Shown piece after piece: positions 13,499-21,821 of a stretch of 34,546 nt of DNA. The stretch lies in the IMG/VR virus record IMGVR_UViG_3300029267_002091, positions 1 to 34,546 of that record. The stretch is one strand, 5' to 3'. Under the pieces are notes generated by a model that did no database searches, was not told the DNA's origin, and saw only the letters and a list, made by a program, of their open reading frames with translations. The stretch comes from a virus. Position 1 is the first letter of the stretch. Each line of letters opens with the position of its first letter. The position numbers were made by a program, and so were the translations under genes.

Positions 13499-14144
13499 TC
13501 TGTACTCTCCTGTAAATGAAATCTGCTTTTGAGGCACCAGTCATTTGATATCCCATAGAACCAAGCATTTTGGTAATATCAGCGTTGTTTCCTTCTGTAA
13601 CAACAACTGGTGAATGCTCTTCAATAGTATTTAGAGCACCGGAAATGATCTGTGGCTCGTAGCCTTCGGTATCAAGCTGAATGAGATTGCATTCAGGAAG
13701 ATTGAGAGAATCGATGGTCATTACTGGTATGATGCCACCATGTCTTTCGGTGACTTTGTGCATGCCAGCGTTTTCTATGTCATTGCTTGGATCGATAGTA
13801 CACCATCCAGAAGTGGCACCAAGAGCAGCCCGAAAAAAGAAAACGTTGTGTGCTAAATTGTTGCGAACCAACGCATGAAAATTGATATGGTCTGGTTCGA
13901 ATACATACACTCTTTTGAAGAGGGTTGAATATGCTCTGGTATACAAACCCATGTTTCCACCAGCAGTAACAACAACATTTTTCTGCTCGATTGGTTCTAC
14001 GTATTTTTCATAGTGAGATGTATTCCAATCTTTCAACGGACCTTCCCAAGCACCAGTATCCTGTCGCAACCAACACCATTTATCGCCATTGGAACCTTTC
14101 AATTCTGCGATGCGTTCTTCATACATGTTTTCTTCATTGATCAT
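13491..14144 (-). CDS. FkbM family methyltransferase
   Basis: 217 residues. The SAM-binding motif is VVVTAGGNMGLYTRAY followed by VYVFEPDHINFHALVRNN, and the family's later motif is LIQLDTEGYEPQIISGALNT. FkbM-type enzymes O-methylate sugars or small molecules. In a phage it could modify virion glycans or a host surface polysaccharide, possibly together with the GT4 glycosyltransferase at 16426. It is on the minus strand, opposite to nearly all other genes of the window. Confidence 0.85.
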   Translation of the reverse strand: MINEENMYEERIAELKGSNGDKWCWLRQDTGAWEGPLKDWNTSHYEKYVEPIEQKNVVVTAGGNMGLYTRAYSTLFKRVYVFEPDHINFHALVRNNLAHNVFFFRAALGATSGWCTIDPSNDIENAGMHKVTERHGGIIPVMTIDSLNLPECNLIQLDTEGYEPQIISGALNTIEEHSPVVVTEGNNADITKMLGSMGYQMTGASKADFIYRRVQNA

Positions 14145-14156
14145 TTCATAACCTTT

Positions 14157-14543
14157 CTATGTTAGATGTCTCGCCTGAATTTTGCAGGAAACCCATTGGT
14201 TGTAATATTTATCGTCTTGCAATGCATTTCTCTGTAGAATTTCGAGCGTTTCGTAATACGATGCCCAACCTTTACTCTTGCAGAGATGCAGAATTTCCTT
14301 CTCGATTTCATCACCCTGTTTAATGTCTTCATTGAGTAATGCGTTCGAGCCAGTATAAATTTCCCAATCAGACTTCACGCGTGTTCTTCGTTTGCGATTA
14401 TTCTTCTGGTAAGTTTTTGCTTTGCTGAATAGCTTCTTACCGATGTATTTTTTTCCATTTGTCTTGTTGGTGATCAAGTACACAAACCCAACAAATCCCT
14501 CTGCCATGTCTTCGATGAACGGCTTCTCTTGATATGTCCACAT
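14157..14543 (-). CDS. GIY-YIG / Seg-like endonuclease
   Basis: 128 residues from the minus-strand ATG at 14543 with GAGGATC upstream; a longer frame to 14630 lacks a site. GFVYLITNKTNGKKYIGKKL is a GIY-YIG start, followed by a basic stretch (NNRKRRTRVKSDWEIYTGSN) and an E-rich helix. Short proteins of this kind in T4-like phages are annotated Seg-like, and many are probably single-domain nucleases. It leads the minus-strand island, which may have been brought in by such an element. Confidence 0.72.
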   Translation of the reverse strand: MWTYQEKPFIEDMAEGFVGFVYLITNKTNGKKYIGKKLFSKAKTYQKNNRKRRTRVKSDWEIYTGSNALLNEDIKQGDEIEKEILHLCKSKGWASYYETLEILQRNALQDDKYYNQWVSCKIQARHLT

Positions 14544-14563
14544 GTTGATCCTCAAATTACCTC

Positions 14564-14592
14564 TTGACACGAGTATGTATGTGTGCAAGATT
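14564..14592 (+). promoter_or_regulatory. Candidate promoter in divergent gap
   Basis: TTGACA (14564-14569), 17 nt, then AAGATT (14587-14592), with TGTGC just before the -10 as in the other promoters of this phage. It would drive the plus-strand run from 14630. The -10 is weak. Confidence 0.45.
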
Positions 14593-14629
14593 GCAGCATC
14601 GATAGGACACACTATGTGGAGAAATAGCA

Positions 14630-14854
14630 ATGTCAGCCGAATACGATCAAGTCACGGCAAGTCTGATGATCAGTGTCATGAAACACGATCCGACTGCACA
14701 AGCAACCAAATCGAAACTTACTGAGCGACAGCTTGCTATGTATCTGTTTCAGCAAGCGCACATCATTGAGTTGAAGGCTCTCATGCAGTCGGGCATGGCT
14801 GCGGCCAATCGACAAACTCAATTTGAGTTGGACGATGACGAGGTTGGTGCATGA
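14630..14854 (+). CDS. Small helical protein of unknown function
   Basis: 74 residues from the ATG at 14630, preceded by GGAGAAA. Helical and polar (TERQLAMYLFQQAHIIELKA) with an acidic end (FELDDDEVGA). Not recognised. Its stop overlaps the next ATG as ATGA, so it is coupled to the P-loop kinase gene. Confidence 0.6.
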   Translation: MSAEYDQVTASLMISVMKHDPTAQATKSKLTERQLAMYLFQQAHIIELKALMQSGMAAANRQTQFELDDDEVGA

Positions 14855-15267
14855 AAATTCTGATTTGCGGAAGACCAAACTCAGGAAAAACGGTTCTGGC
14901 AAAACCGTTTTCAGAGTTGATTGGTGGTGTGTATCTTGGCGAAGAAGAAGTCAATGAGCACTACCAGAAGTATTCTGGTTGTCACGATTTTGTCTCTTGT
15001 GGCATAGGATACAAAATGCTTCTGCTTTCAGATGGCATAGTAAGAGCAGGAAAAATTGCAGTCATCGACTGCGTTTGTGAATATCAATTCGAGAGAGACA
15101 GAATCGATCCTGACTTTGTTGTTTGGATGGACACTTTGAAGGGCGATGATCTGCCCTTTTACACAGAACCGACCAAGTATAACTATCATGTTAGTGCATG
15201 GTTTGATGACACGCACAAGCAGCTAATGGATGTTGTGACTGTTTGGATGCAGAGAAATCGAGAATGA
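14851..15267 (+). CDS. P-loop kinase, adenylylsulfate kinase-like
   Basis: 138 residues with the Walker A motif GRPNSGKT at 7-14 directly after the first strand (MKILIC). The later DFVVWMDTLKGDD followed by FYTEPTKYNYHV resembles the DTI...F..P..YD.xV segment of short APS-kinase-like proteins that I recall in T4-like cyanophages. It is shorter than true CysC (about 200), so the substrate may not be adenylylsulfate. Phosphotransfer to a small molecule is the likely chemistry. Confidence 0.7.
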   Translation: MKILICGRPNSGKTVLAKPFSELIGGVYLGEEEVNEHYQKYSGCHDFVSCGIGYKMLLLSDGIVRAGKIAVIDCVCEYQFERDRIDPDFVVWMDTLKGDDLPFYTEPTKYNYHVSAWFDDTHKQLMDVVTVWMQRNRE

Positions 15268-15268
15268 G

Positions 15269-15454
15269 ATGAAGGACAAAATACATCGCGAAATAATGCA
15301 ACGCCTTGAAGCACAAGAAGACATCAAGTGGAGTGTTTCTTGGGCTGTGTTTTTCAAAATATACACGAAGGCACATGCATATGTAGGAGAGCCAATTCAC
15401 TATTTGGCTGATGAACAAATGGAAGCCGACTTTGTAAGAGGATACACACAATGA
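15269..15454 (+). CDS. Small protein, possible array-family relative
   Basis: 61 residues from the ATG at 15269, directly after the kinase gene. DIKWSVSWAVFFKIYTKAHA then DEQMEADFVRGYTQ resembles array A member 1 (WEVEWAVTFSVWRKAR then QLKEDHYD) in spacing of W, V and the final D-[FY] motif. The similarity is short and judged by eye. It overlaps the next gene by 4 nt. Confidence 0.5.
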   Translation: MKDKIHREIMQRLEAQEDIKWSVSWAVFFKIYTKAHAYVGEPIHYLADEQMEADFVRGYTQ

Positions 15455-15780
15455 GCGATAACAGACGAGTTTTCGTGATCCAATATTTCGATCCATACAA
15501 CATAGCACATCCGAATTCTTTTCGGGTTTCTGAATGCTCGATTGACAGCACAGAAGCACAGATCATTGCTGCTTCCAATGATCGAGTATACATTGATATG
15601 CGGGATGCTCTGTATGATGCTATTCTGATACAAAACAGAACGAAGTCAGAATATGGTGTTGGTCTCATTGACGTTGGGACATTGACACCAAAGCAGCTTG
15701 CTGTTATTCGAGAGGAAGAAAAACTTCGGTTGGAAAATTCATTGTCGGAGCAGCCAACAGAAGCTGGAGATGGGGAATGA
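15451..15780 (+). CDS. Protein of unknown function
   Basis: 109 residues; an alpha/beta N-terminus (RVFVIQYFDPYNIAHPNSFR) and an acidic C-terminal helix (REEEKLRLENSLSEQPTEAG). Coupled on both sides by ATGA overlaps. No family recognised. Confidence 0.6.
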   Translation: MSDNRRVFVIQYFDPYNIAHPNSFRVSECSIDSTEAQIIAASNDRVYIDMRDALYDAILIQNRTKSEYGVGLIDVGTLTPKQLAVIREEEKLRLENSLSEQPTEAGDGE

Positions 15781-15980
15781 AAAAATTTCTGTGGAACGCA
15801 TTTGTGTACACACCCATCTTCATTTTCATTCTGCTGGTCATAACATTTGTTGGCCATGCTTTGGTTGGCATGATAGAGGCAAGTGAACATCCTGTGATGG
15901 TTGCAGCAGCATGTGTTTTTGGAGTGTGGTTTGTTGCAGCATTGCTGGCTCTGTTTTATGGAAAGGATTCGCGTCAATGA
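15777..15980 (+). CDS. Two-span membrane protein, tandem paralogue 1
   Basis: 67 residues with a charged start MKKFLWNAFVYTPI and two hydrophobic spans (IFIFILLVITFVGHALVGMI and VMVAAACVFGVWFVAALLAL). It shares the opening MK-x-FLWNAF-x-x-TPI and topology with the next gene, so the two are tandem duplicates. No known family. Confidence 0.62.
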   Translation: MKKFLWNAFVYTPIFIFILLVITFVGHALVGMIEASEHPVMVAAACVFGVWFVAALLALFYGKDSRQ

Positions 15981-16174
15981 AAGATTTTCTGTGGAATGCG
16001 TTTCTCCACACACCAATCATTGTCGTGTCTGCGCTAATTGGGTTTCTCATAATCAGTGATACGGTTCAAGCCTTAAAAAAACTATCTTTGACAGACATAC
16101 TTCTAGTCATTTTCATAATCTGGTTTTTTGTATCGTTGGTGTTGTTGTTCATATATAATGAAGGAGTGGCATGA
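15977..16174 (+). CDS. Two-span membrane protein, tandem paralogue 2
   Basis: 65 residues from the ATG at 15977, overlapping the previous stop as ATGA. MKDFLWNAFLHTPI followed by IVVSALIGFLIISDT and ILLVIFIIWFFVSLVLLFIY. A pair of related two-span proteins could form a hetero-oligomer in the inner membrane. Confidence 0.62.
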   Translation: MKDFLWNAFLHTPIIVVSALIGFLIISDTVQALKKLSLTDILLVIFIIWFFVSLVLLFIYNEGVA

Positions 16175-16189
16175 AATAAGGAGTTTTGC

Positions 16190-16426
16190 ATGATTACACT
16201 GATTACTCGTGAAGGCTGTTCGTATTGCGATCAAGCGAAAAAACTGCTCAAAGATAATGACAAAGAATTTGAAGAGCGGCATATAGGTCTGGACATCACT
16301 CGCGAAGATGTTCTAGAAAAGTATCCCGATTGTAAGGTGCTGCCAATTGTGCTTGTCGAAGGCGAGTGCATTGGTGGCTATCTTGATTTGTTGGATTACA
16401 TGTTTCCGTCGATGGGAGATCAATAA
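16190..16426 (+). CDS. Glutaredoxin-like protein
   Basis: 78 residues with the active site CSYC at 10-13 (REGCSYCDQAKKLL), the cis-proline segment VLPIVLVEGECIGGYLDLLD and the usual GG. The length fits NrdH-type redoxins and small glutaredoxins. It could reduce the class II RNR encoded at 11220. AAGGAG precedes the ATG. It is followed by the glycosyltransferase with a one-base overlap. Confidence 0.88.
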   Translation: MITLITREGCSYCDQAKKLLKDNDKEFEERHIGLDITREDVLEKYPDCKVLPIVLVEGECIGGYLDLLDYMFPSMGDQ

Positions 16427-17457
16427 TGGAAAAGTGGCGAAATGAGTTAAACCAGAATGCAATGTCTGGTTCTGAATTGATGATGACTGAATTGCACCGA
16501 CGCGTCGATGAAAAGCTTCTGGATAATTTTCAGATCATACTTTCGCGACCAGAGTTGCATGAATTGGATGAAACCAAATTTCGAATTCTGTGGTGCCATG
16601 ATTTGCCAGAAGACCCGCAGGTTGCAAATTTTCTGAAAGATGGCGGCTGGTCTAGATTTCACCAGTTCGTCTTTGTGTCTGTGTGGCAGTGTCAGCGGTT
16701 TATCGAGCGATACAACATACCGTGGGGCCGGTGCATGGTTTTGCGAAATGCAATCGATCCTATCGAAGTTGATATGGAAAAAAAGTGGGACTTCTCCGAT
16801 CCAGAGAAGGAAATTCGTCTAGTGTATCACACGACACCACACCGAGGATTGCATTTGCTGGTTCCGGCATTTGAGCACTTGGTGAGTCAGTACAAAAACC
16901 TGCATCTTGACGTTTTCTCGTCGTTTCAGATTTATGGCTGGAAGCAGCAGGATGAACGCTTTAAGGAACTCTTTGATCGCATCGAAGCGCATGATTCCAT
17001 GACATACCATGGCACAGTTCCAAACAATGAAGTGAGACAGTTTCTTGCAGAGACGGCACACATATTTGCATATCCTAATATTTGGCCAGAAACATCATGC
17101 CGATCATTGATCGAGTCGATGGCATCTGGTTTGATGTGTTTGCATCCGAATTACGGTGCTTTGTTTGAAACATCTGGACAATTCACGTTCATGTATCATT
17201 ATTCAGAAGATCAACAAACGCACGCTGGTCTCATTCATCAAGTAATGATGAATTCTATTGATCTCATTCGAGAGAATGATCCTGCGTTGATTTCCAAATT
17301 GATTGGTCAGCAGATATATGCAAATGTCAATTATTCCTGGGATGTTCGTGCGAAAGAATGGGAAGGGTTTTTGCAAAACATTATTGCTTCCAATCCGCCA
17401 AAAGAGATCGAACACAAAAAACCAGAAAGCACATTCAGCTATCAGGTGGATTATTAA
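16426..17457 (+). CDS. Glycosyltransferase, GT4-like
   Basis: 343 residues. The N-terminal SGSELMMTELHRRV is the donor-side loop seen in GT4 enzymes; RLVYHTTPHRGLHLLVPAFE begins the C-terminal Rossmann domain, and the sugar-nucleotide region contains YHGTVPNNEVRQFLAET, AYPNIWPETSCRSLIESMAS and the E-x7-E pair within it. It would transfer a sugar to phage DNA, virion or a host glycan; the acceptor is unknown. T4-like phages often carry such enzymes. The FkbM methyltransferase nearby may act on the same glycan. Confidence 0.85.
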   Translation: MEKWRNELNQNAMSGSELMMTELHRRVDEKLLDNFQIILSRPELHELDETKFRILWCHDLPEDPQVANFLKDGGWSRFHQFVFVSVWQCQRFIERYNIPWGRCMVLRNAIDPIEVDMEKKWDFSDPEKEIRLVYHTTPHRGLHLLVPAFEHLVSQYKNLHLDVFSSFQIYGWKQQDERFKELFDRIEAHDSMTYHGTVPNNEVRQFLAETAHIFAYPNIWPETSCRSLIESMASGLMCLHPNYGALFETSGQFTFMYHYSEDQQTHAGLIHQVMMNSIDLIRENDPALISKLIGQQIYANVNYSWDVRAKEWEGFLQNIIASNPPKEIEHKKPESTFSYQVDY

Positions 17458-18488
17458 TGGCCAGAAAGGCAACCATAGAAAAAAGCATGCTTGGCGAAGA
17501 ACCGTCTTTTGACGGCATCGCCAAGCGATACCAAATAATCAATGCGCTGAATTACTATGCGTATCTGTATGCTGTGCGTGATACAAAGAAGTGGATCATT
17601 CAATGGATGCAGAAAAATGAGTATGATGCAGAAACCATCACTGCATACAACGCATCCAATCATGCATCAATAACACAAACAATGGCATCTATTGCCAGAA
17701 TGTTGACGCGTGGTTTGCACGATGATGATTTGAGAAACATGCTTGTGCAAAATATCGAAAATGTTGTTCAAGACGCAAAAAAAGAGATACAACCTAAAGT
17801 TGCAAAGACGCCAAGACGACAACTTAACATGGTGGTGTGTGAAATCGATGATCACTTAGATGCTTTCTATCGCTCCGGCTACAAAACTTTGCCAGAAATT
17901 GATTTGTCTCTTTCGTCGGAAACAAAAGTCGCTGATATCAATGCTGCTCGAAAATTGTACGCTGGATTGCTCGATGAATTGCGCGATGGTGAAGGATATG
18001 AGCATCTGAAAAAGGCGCAACTCAAGCGATATATAGAATTGGTCGAGGCCATAGTTTCTCAACTTACACTTGGAGAAACTGTTACCAAAAGACGGCAGAC
18101 AAAACCGCGTGAGAAGAAACCAGTCAGCGCAGATAAAATTGTCAGTAAAATGAATTATCTAAAGGACCATGGCACGTATTCGAGCATCGACCCGGCTTCT
18201 ATTGTATCAGCAAAAATTCTCTGGACGTTTAATGTGAAGACACGAAAGCTCACTAAATACGTCGCTGCTGATGAAACAACTTTGTCAGTCAACAGAACTA
18301 CGATCATCAATTTTAATCCAGAACTGTCATACCACTTGACACTGCGAAAGCCCGATGATATTGTGCCCTGTGTTATGACAGATGGTAAGAGAAAGGTGGA
18401 ACAGCGTATAAAACAAATCAATGCAAAACGCACGCCTCCAAATGGGCGCATGAATGTGGATACTTTGATACTGAGAACCTTCAAGTAA
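17457..18488 (+). CDS. Conserved T4-like phage protein, unknown function
   Basis: 343 residues from the ATG at 17457, overlapping the preceding TAA by one base. The N-terminal half is helical (YQIINALNYYAYLYAVRDTK), the linker is basic (TKRRQTKPREKKPVSADKIV), and the C-terminal domain contains ILWTFNVKTRKLTKYVA and a later TIINFNPELSYHLTLRKP. I recall the same C-terminal style in a T4-like cyanophage protein of unknown function near replication genes. No enzymatic motif is visible. Confidence 0.7.
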   Translation: MARKATIEKSMLGEEPSFDGIAKRYQIINALNYYAYLYAVRDTKKWIIQWMQKNEYDAETITAYNASNHASITQTMASIARMLTRGLHDDDLRNMLVQNIENVVQDAKKEIQPKVAKTPRRQLNMVVCEIDDHLDAFYRSGYKTLPEIDLSLSSETKVADINAARKLYAGLLDELRDGEGYEHLKKAQLKRYIELVEAIVSQLTLGETVTKRRQTKPREKKPVSADKIVSKMNYLKDHGTYSSIDPASIVSAKILWTFNVKTRKLTKYVAADETTLSVNRTTIINFNPELSYHLTLRKPDDIVPCVMTDGKRKVEQRIKQINAKRTPPNGRMNVDTLILRTFK

Positions 18489-18497
18489 GGAAGTGAT

Positions 18498-18926
18498 ATG
18501 ACCGATAAAAAAGACAACATCTATAAGCTGTTTCCAAACGAACCGAGCGCAATAGAACTGTTCGACGCGCACGAAGACAGCGAAGAGGAAGATCAGTCGA
18601 TAAGGGATATCGAAGCGATCAACAAAATTCGTGAAGATAGCCAAATTCAGACGCTGGCAATGGTTCTGATATCAGAAATTGGTACACGCCTTGCCGAACT
18701 TGGAATGGAGCCAAATGACACGCCAGAGGATTTTTCCTTTGCGGCAGAGGCCATCATTTCATACATATCTGCTCACTATGAGCGTGAACACCCCTTGCAG
18801 CAAATTGCTGCCGCCACCATCAGTTTGGTTTCGGATGAAGATGAGAAAATGGTTTATCGTTTTCACCCGCCATCAATGAGCTTTTTGCGTTCAGACAAGA
18901 AAGAAATACCCGATGATACTTGTTGA
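18498..18926 (+). CDS. Protein of unknown function
   Basis: 142 residues, acidic N-terminus (ELFDAHEDSEEEDQSIRDIE), then a helical body (LAMVLISEIGTRLAELGMEP). It overlaps the RNase H gene by 14 nt and is therefore probably coupled to it. From memory similar small proteins precede rnh in T4-like phages; function unknown. Confidence 0.6.
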   Translation: MTDKKDNIYKLFPNEPSAIELFDAHEDSEEEDQSIRDIEAINKIREDSQIQTLAMVLISEIGTRLAELGMEPNDTPEDFSFAAEAIISYISAHYEREHPLQQIAAATISLVSDEDEKMVYRFHPPSMSFLRSDKKEIPDDTC

Positions 18927-19770
18927 TTTCAATCAAGTGTTGTTTGCAACATTTTTCAGTGCAGTGAAATCGCACACAAATCTTGCAATCGAAGAACCTA
19001 TGGTTCGACACATGACACTAAACATGTTGCGCAACATTCGCACAAAATTTCGAGACGATACGAATTTCGTTATCTGCTCCGATAGTGTGCATAACTGGCG
19101 CAAGGATTATTTTCCGTTCTATAAGGCGCGACGTGCGAATAATCGCAGCCAATCTGATGTTGATTGGAATGCGATATATCAAAGCATGGATCGCATTCGA
19201 GCAGAAATTCGTGACAATTTTCCGTATACTTACATTCAGATTGATGGGTGTGAGGCGGATGATATCATAGGCGTGCTTTGTTCTGAATTCGATCCATCAA
19301 CATCAAAAGATGGTGTTGTGATTGTGTCAGGCGACAAGGACTTCAAGCAGCTACAGCGTTTTTCTTTTGTTCAGCAATATGATCCTGTCAAAAAGCGCAT
19401 GTTGCGTCCCGATTGCGATCCCGCTGAATTTCTTCGAGAGCACATTTTGCGCGGTGATGCTGATGACGATATACCAAATATTTTGTCTGATGGTGATACG
19501 TTTATGGTTGATGGAAAGCGACAAGTTCCAATGACCAAAAAGCGGCTCGAAGCATTGAAGGATATTCAAAACGACGAAAACCATAAGTATTATCAGAATT
19601 GGGTACGCAATAAGACGCTGATTGATCTTACCATGACGCCTGAGCATCTACGTGAGCAAATACTTGAAGCGTTGCGTCAAGGACCAAAAGTGCCCGATAG
19701 ATCAAATTTGATAGAATACATGAAGAAGCACAACCTGAGCAATCTGCTCGAAAACCTGAATGATTTTTAA
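18913..19770 (+). CDS. rnh: RNase H / 5'-3' flap exonuclease, T4 Rnh type
   Basis: 285 residues (T4 RNase H is 305). FEN-family acidic motifs are in order: ILVDFNQV (2-9), CSDS (55-58), YKARR (70-74), GCEADD (112-117), SGDKDF (139-144) and GDADDDIPN (181-189), the helix-hairpin region. It removes RNA primers from lagging-strand fragments, working with the primase at 3127 and the phage polymerase machinery. Confidence 0.92.
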   Translation: MILVDFNQVLFATFFSAVKSHTNLAIEEPMVRHMTLNMLRNIRTKFRDDTNFVICSDSVHNWRKDYFPFYKARRANNRSQSDVDWNAIYQSMDRIRAEIRDNFPYTYIQIDGCEADDIIGVLCSEFDPSTSKDGVVIVSGDKDFKQLQRFSFVQQYDPVKKRMLRPDCDPAEFLREHILRGDADDDIPNILSDGDTFMVDGKRQVPMTKKRLEALKDIQNDENHKYYQNWVRNKTLIDLTMTPEHLREQILEALRQGPKVPDRSNLIEYMKKHNLSNLLENLNDF

Positions 19771-19780
19771 TGGAGATACC

Positions 19781-20212
19781 ATGGAACCCGAAAAACAACT
19801 AAGCATGCACGAAATTTTGGCTGAGACGGAAAAGTTATCTGCCCGAAAAGATAAGGTAGCTTTTTTGAAAAAGCATTACAGCAAACACATGCATGAGGCA
19901 CTGGCCTTTGCATATGATCCACGCGTTAAATGGTTGCTTCCGAGCGGTTCGCCACCTTACAAGCCGCTGGAAAGTCAAGATGCAAAAACGAACTTGCATC
20001 GTGAATGTCGTTTGGGAAAGTTATATTATTTTGTGCAAGGAGGTAAAGGACAGAACATAAATGGCATCAGGTTAGAAAGCATGTTCGTAGACTTATTGGA
20101 ATCTGTTGATCCAGAGGATGCAAAGTTGTTGCTTGCACTGAAAGACAAGCAGATTCCATATCGAGGCGTAACACAGAAACTTATCGAAGAAGCATGGGGT
20201 GAACTGAACTAA
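19781..20212 (+). CDS. Conserved T4-like protein (DUF6433-like)
   Basis: 143 residues from the ATG at 19781 (TGGAGAT upstream). AFAYDPRVKWLLPSGSPPYK, then RLGKLYYFVQGGKGQNING, and a later DLLESVDPEDAKLLLALKDK and YRGVTQKLIEEAW match a family I recall in T4-like cyanophages as DUF6433. Function unknown. Its last base is shared with the next ATG. Confidence 0.75.
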   Translation: MEPEKQLSMHEILAETEKLSARKDKVAFLKKHYSKHMHEALAFAYDPRVKWLLPSGSPPYKPLESQDAKTNLHRECRLGKLYYFVQGGKGQNINGIRLESMFVDLLESVDPEDAKLLLALKDKQIPYRGVTQKLIEEAWGELN

Positions 20213-20379
20213 TGGGAAAGACACGAAAGTATGATCGCTATTATGATGACGATAGCGAGTTGAAGCGCAACAAGCAGGCAATCAAACGTGATATGATGCG
20301 GCGCAAAGAAAAGCAAATTCGACGTGCTTTGCGACATCGAAATATCGACGAATTGAGTGAAGAACAGGATATGCGTTAA
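20212..20379 (+). CDS. Small basic protein
   Basis: 55 residues, very basic (KRNKQAIKRDMMRRKEKQIR) with an acidic D-rich head (YDRYYDDDSE). It overlaps its neighbours by one base on each side (TAATG), typical of this operon. A DNA- or RNA-binding role is possible from charge only. Confidence 0.6.
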   Translation: MGKTRKYDRYYDDDSELKRNKQAIKRDMMRRKEKQIRRALRHRNIDELSEEQDMR

Positions 20380-20612
20380 TGCCATATTACAAGTTTCGCA
20401 AAGGCGAGCGAACGTGGCGTGAGTTTATGACTATCTCAGAGAGAACCAACTTCCTCGCTGAAAATCCAGATGTGGAACAGTTGATCGATGGTTTCCCCGC
20501 TGATGCTGATAGTGTAAAACTCGGTCGTACAAAACCGGCTGACGGTTTCAGAGATTTGCTAAAGCAGATCAAGAAAAGCAACATCGGAAGTAAGATCAAC
20601 ACATTCAAGTAA
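20379..20612 (+). CDS. Conserved small T4-like protein
   Basis: 77 residues: YYKFRKGERTWREFMTISER, then a P-rich middle and PADGFRDLLKQIKKSN near the end, finishing NTFK. I recall the pattern F-x-F...GFRDxLKxIKKxN in small FmdB-like proteins of T4-like phages; the zinc cysteines of FmdB are absent here. Last gene before the terminator at 20620. Confidence 0.68.
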   Translation: MPYYKFRKGERTWREFMTISERTNFLAENPDVEQLIDGFPADADSVKLGRTKPADGFRDLLKQIKKSNIGSKINTFK

Positions 20613-20619
20613 CCAGAGG

Positions 20620-20647
20620 GCCGCGCAATTGCGCGGCTTTCGCTTTT
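20620..20647 (+). terminator. Rho-independent terminator
   Basis: GCCGCGC (20620-20626), loop AATT, GCGCGGC (20631-20637), then TTTCGCTTTT. It ends the 14630-20612 run. Confidence 0.8.
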
Positions 20648-20710
20648 CAGGAGAAAGGATAGAAACCGACGCTGAGTATGAAATCAAGAACACACAGGAG
20701 AAAACGTAAA

Positions 20711-21430
20711 ATGCAAATCGCACAACAACTGACAAAAAAAGCGAAACGGCAGTTACGAAAGGAAAAGGTCACACTGAATACAATGCCATTGATAGATATT
20801 CAGCCTCTTACAGAAAATCAGAGACGAGCATTTGAAGCGTGGTATCATGGCAAAGATTTATTTTTGCATGGCTGTGCAGGAACTGGAAAAACATTGATGG
20901 CTTTCTATTTCGCCTTGCGTGAAGTTGTATTGGAAAATTGTGATAAGGTTCTTGTGGTCCGTTCTGTTGTTCCGTCGCGAGATATGGGGTTTCTGCCTGG
21001 ATCAGAAAATGAGAAAATGAGGAATTATGAACTGCCTTACTATAGCATCACGGAGCAGTTGTTTAATCGTTCTGATGCATACGAAATTCTCAAGCAGAAA
21101 GAGGCAATCGAATTCACGTCAACCAGTTTTCTTAGAGGGTTGACATTTGACAACACAACGATCATAGTTGATGAGTGTCAAAATTTATCATGGATGGAAT
21201 TGCACACGATCATGTCTCGCGTCGGTGAGGGATCGCGAATCATTTTCTGTGGTGATACGGCACAATCCGATCTCGATGAAAGAAAAGGTAAGTATGATCT
21301 GAACAGAATGATCGAAATTTGTAAGCAGATGGAGTGTTTCGAATTCGTGAACATGACAGCATTGGATGTTGTGCGTTCTGGTAAGGCGAGGCAGTACATC
21401 ATAGCGTGCAATGCACTAGGGTATCATTGA
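20711..21430 (+). CDS. phoH: PhoH-like ATPase
   Basis: 239 residues from the ATG at 20711, chosen for AGGAGAAAA ten bases upstream; an in-frame ATG at 20678 would add 11 residues with a poorly spaced site. Walker A is GCAGTGKT (54-61), Walker B TTIIVDECQN, and sensor I is IIFCGDTAQSDL. PhoH is a P-loop ATPase related to helicase domains, very common in T4-like phages, with an unsettled role in RNA or phosphate-stress metabolism. Confidence 0.92.
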   Translation: MQIAQQLTKKAKRQLRKEKVTLNTMPLIDIQPLTENQRRAFEAWYHGKDLFLHGCAGTGKTLMAFYFALREVVLENCDKVLVVRSVVPSRDMGFLPGSENEKMRNYELPYYSITEQLFNRSDAYEILKQKEAIEFTSTSFLRGLTFDNTTIIVDECQNLSWMELHTIMSRVGEGSRIIFCGDTAQSDLDERKGKYDLNRMIEICKQMECFEFVNMTALDVVRSGKARQYIIACNALGYH

Positions 21431-21434
21431 GGGG

Positions 21435-21463
21435 TTGACAGCAACCAAAAAATGTGATGAAAT
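21435..21463 (+). promoter_or_regulatory. Candidate promoter
   Basis: TTGACA (21435-21440), 17 nt, TGAAAT (21458-21463), with ATGTGA before the -10 as in other promoters of this phage. It would serve the membrane protein at 21474 and the downstream nuclease gene. Confidence 0.4.
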
Positions 21464-21473
21464 GGAGAGTTTG

Positions 21474-21821
21474 ATGAACATCATGCAGTGGCTTAGGCGG
21501 CCAAACGAGACTATAAACTATCACAGTTCGCGTGGTTTTTCCTTATCTGCCACGGTGCCAATTTTACTATTGGCTATTTATATCGGATTGATGTTTGGCA
21601 AGGATGGTTTGTTGCCAATGATCAAGATTGCGTCGCTTGCTTTGCTTTTCAACGTCTGTGGTTATCTTCAAGCAATCATTGGAAAACGACATGATACTGT
21701 TCTTGGTCTCGAATTCTTTCAATCACAACAGCGAGCAACGGTACACGTCTCATTGGCAGTGCTGTTTGTTATGGCAATCTTCGCTGTTGTGCACACTCTT
21801 GTTTATGGATCGGCAACATGA
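21474..21821 (+). CDS. Three-span membrane protein
   Basis: 115 residues from the ATG at 21474 with GGAG six bases upstream; an ATG at 21462 is possible. Hydrophobic spans: ATVPILLLAIYIGLMFG, MIKIASLALLFNVCGYLQAI and VSLAVLFVMAIFAVVHTLVY. No family recognised. Its stop overlaps the nuclease start as ATGA. Confidence 0.6.
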   Translation: MNIMQWLRRPNETINYHSSRGFSLSATVPILLLAIYIGLMFGKDGLLPMIKIASLALLFNVCGYLQAIIGKRHDTVLGLEFFQSQQRATVHVSLAVLFVMAIFAVVHTLVYGSAT

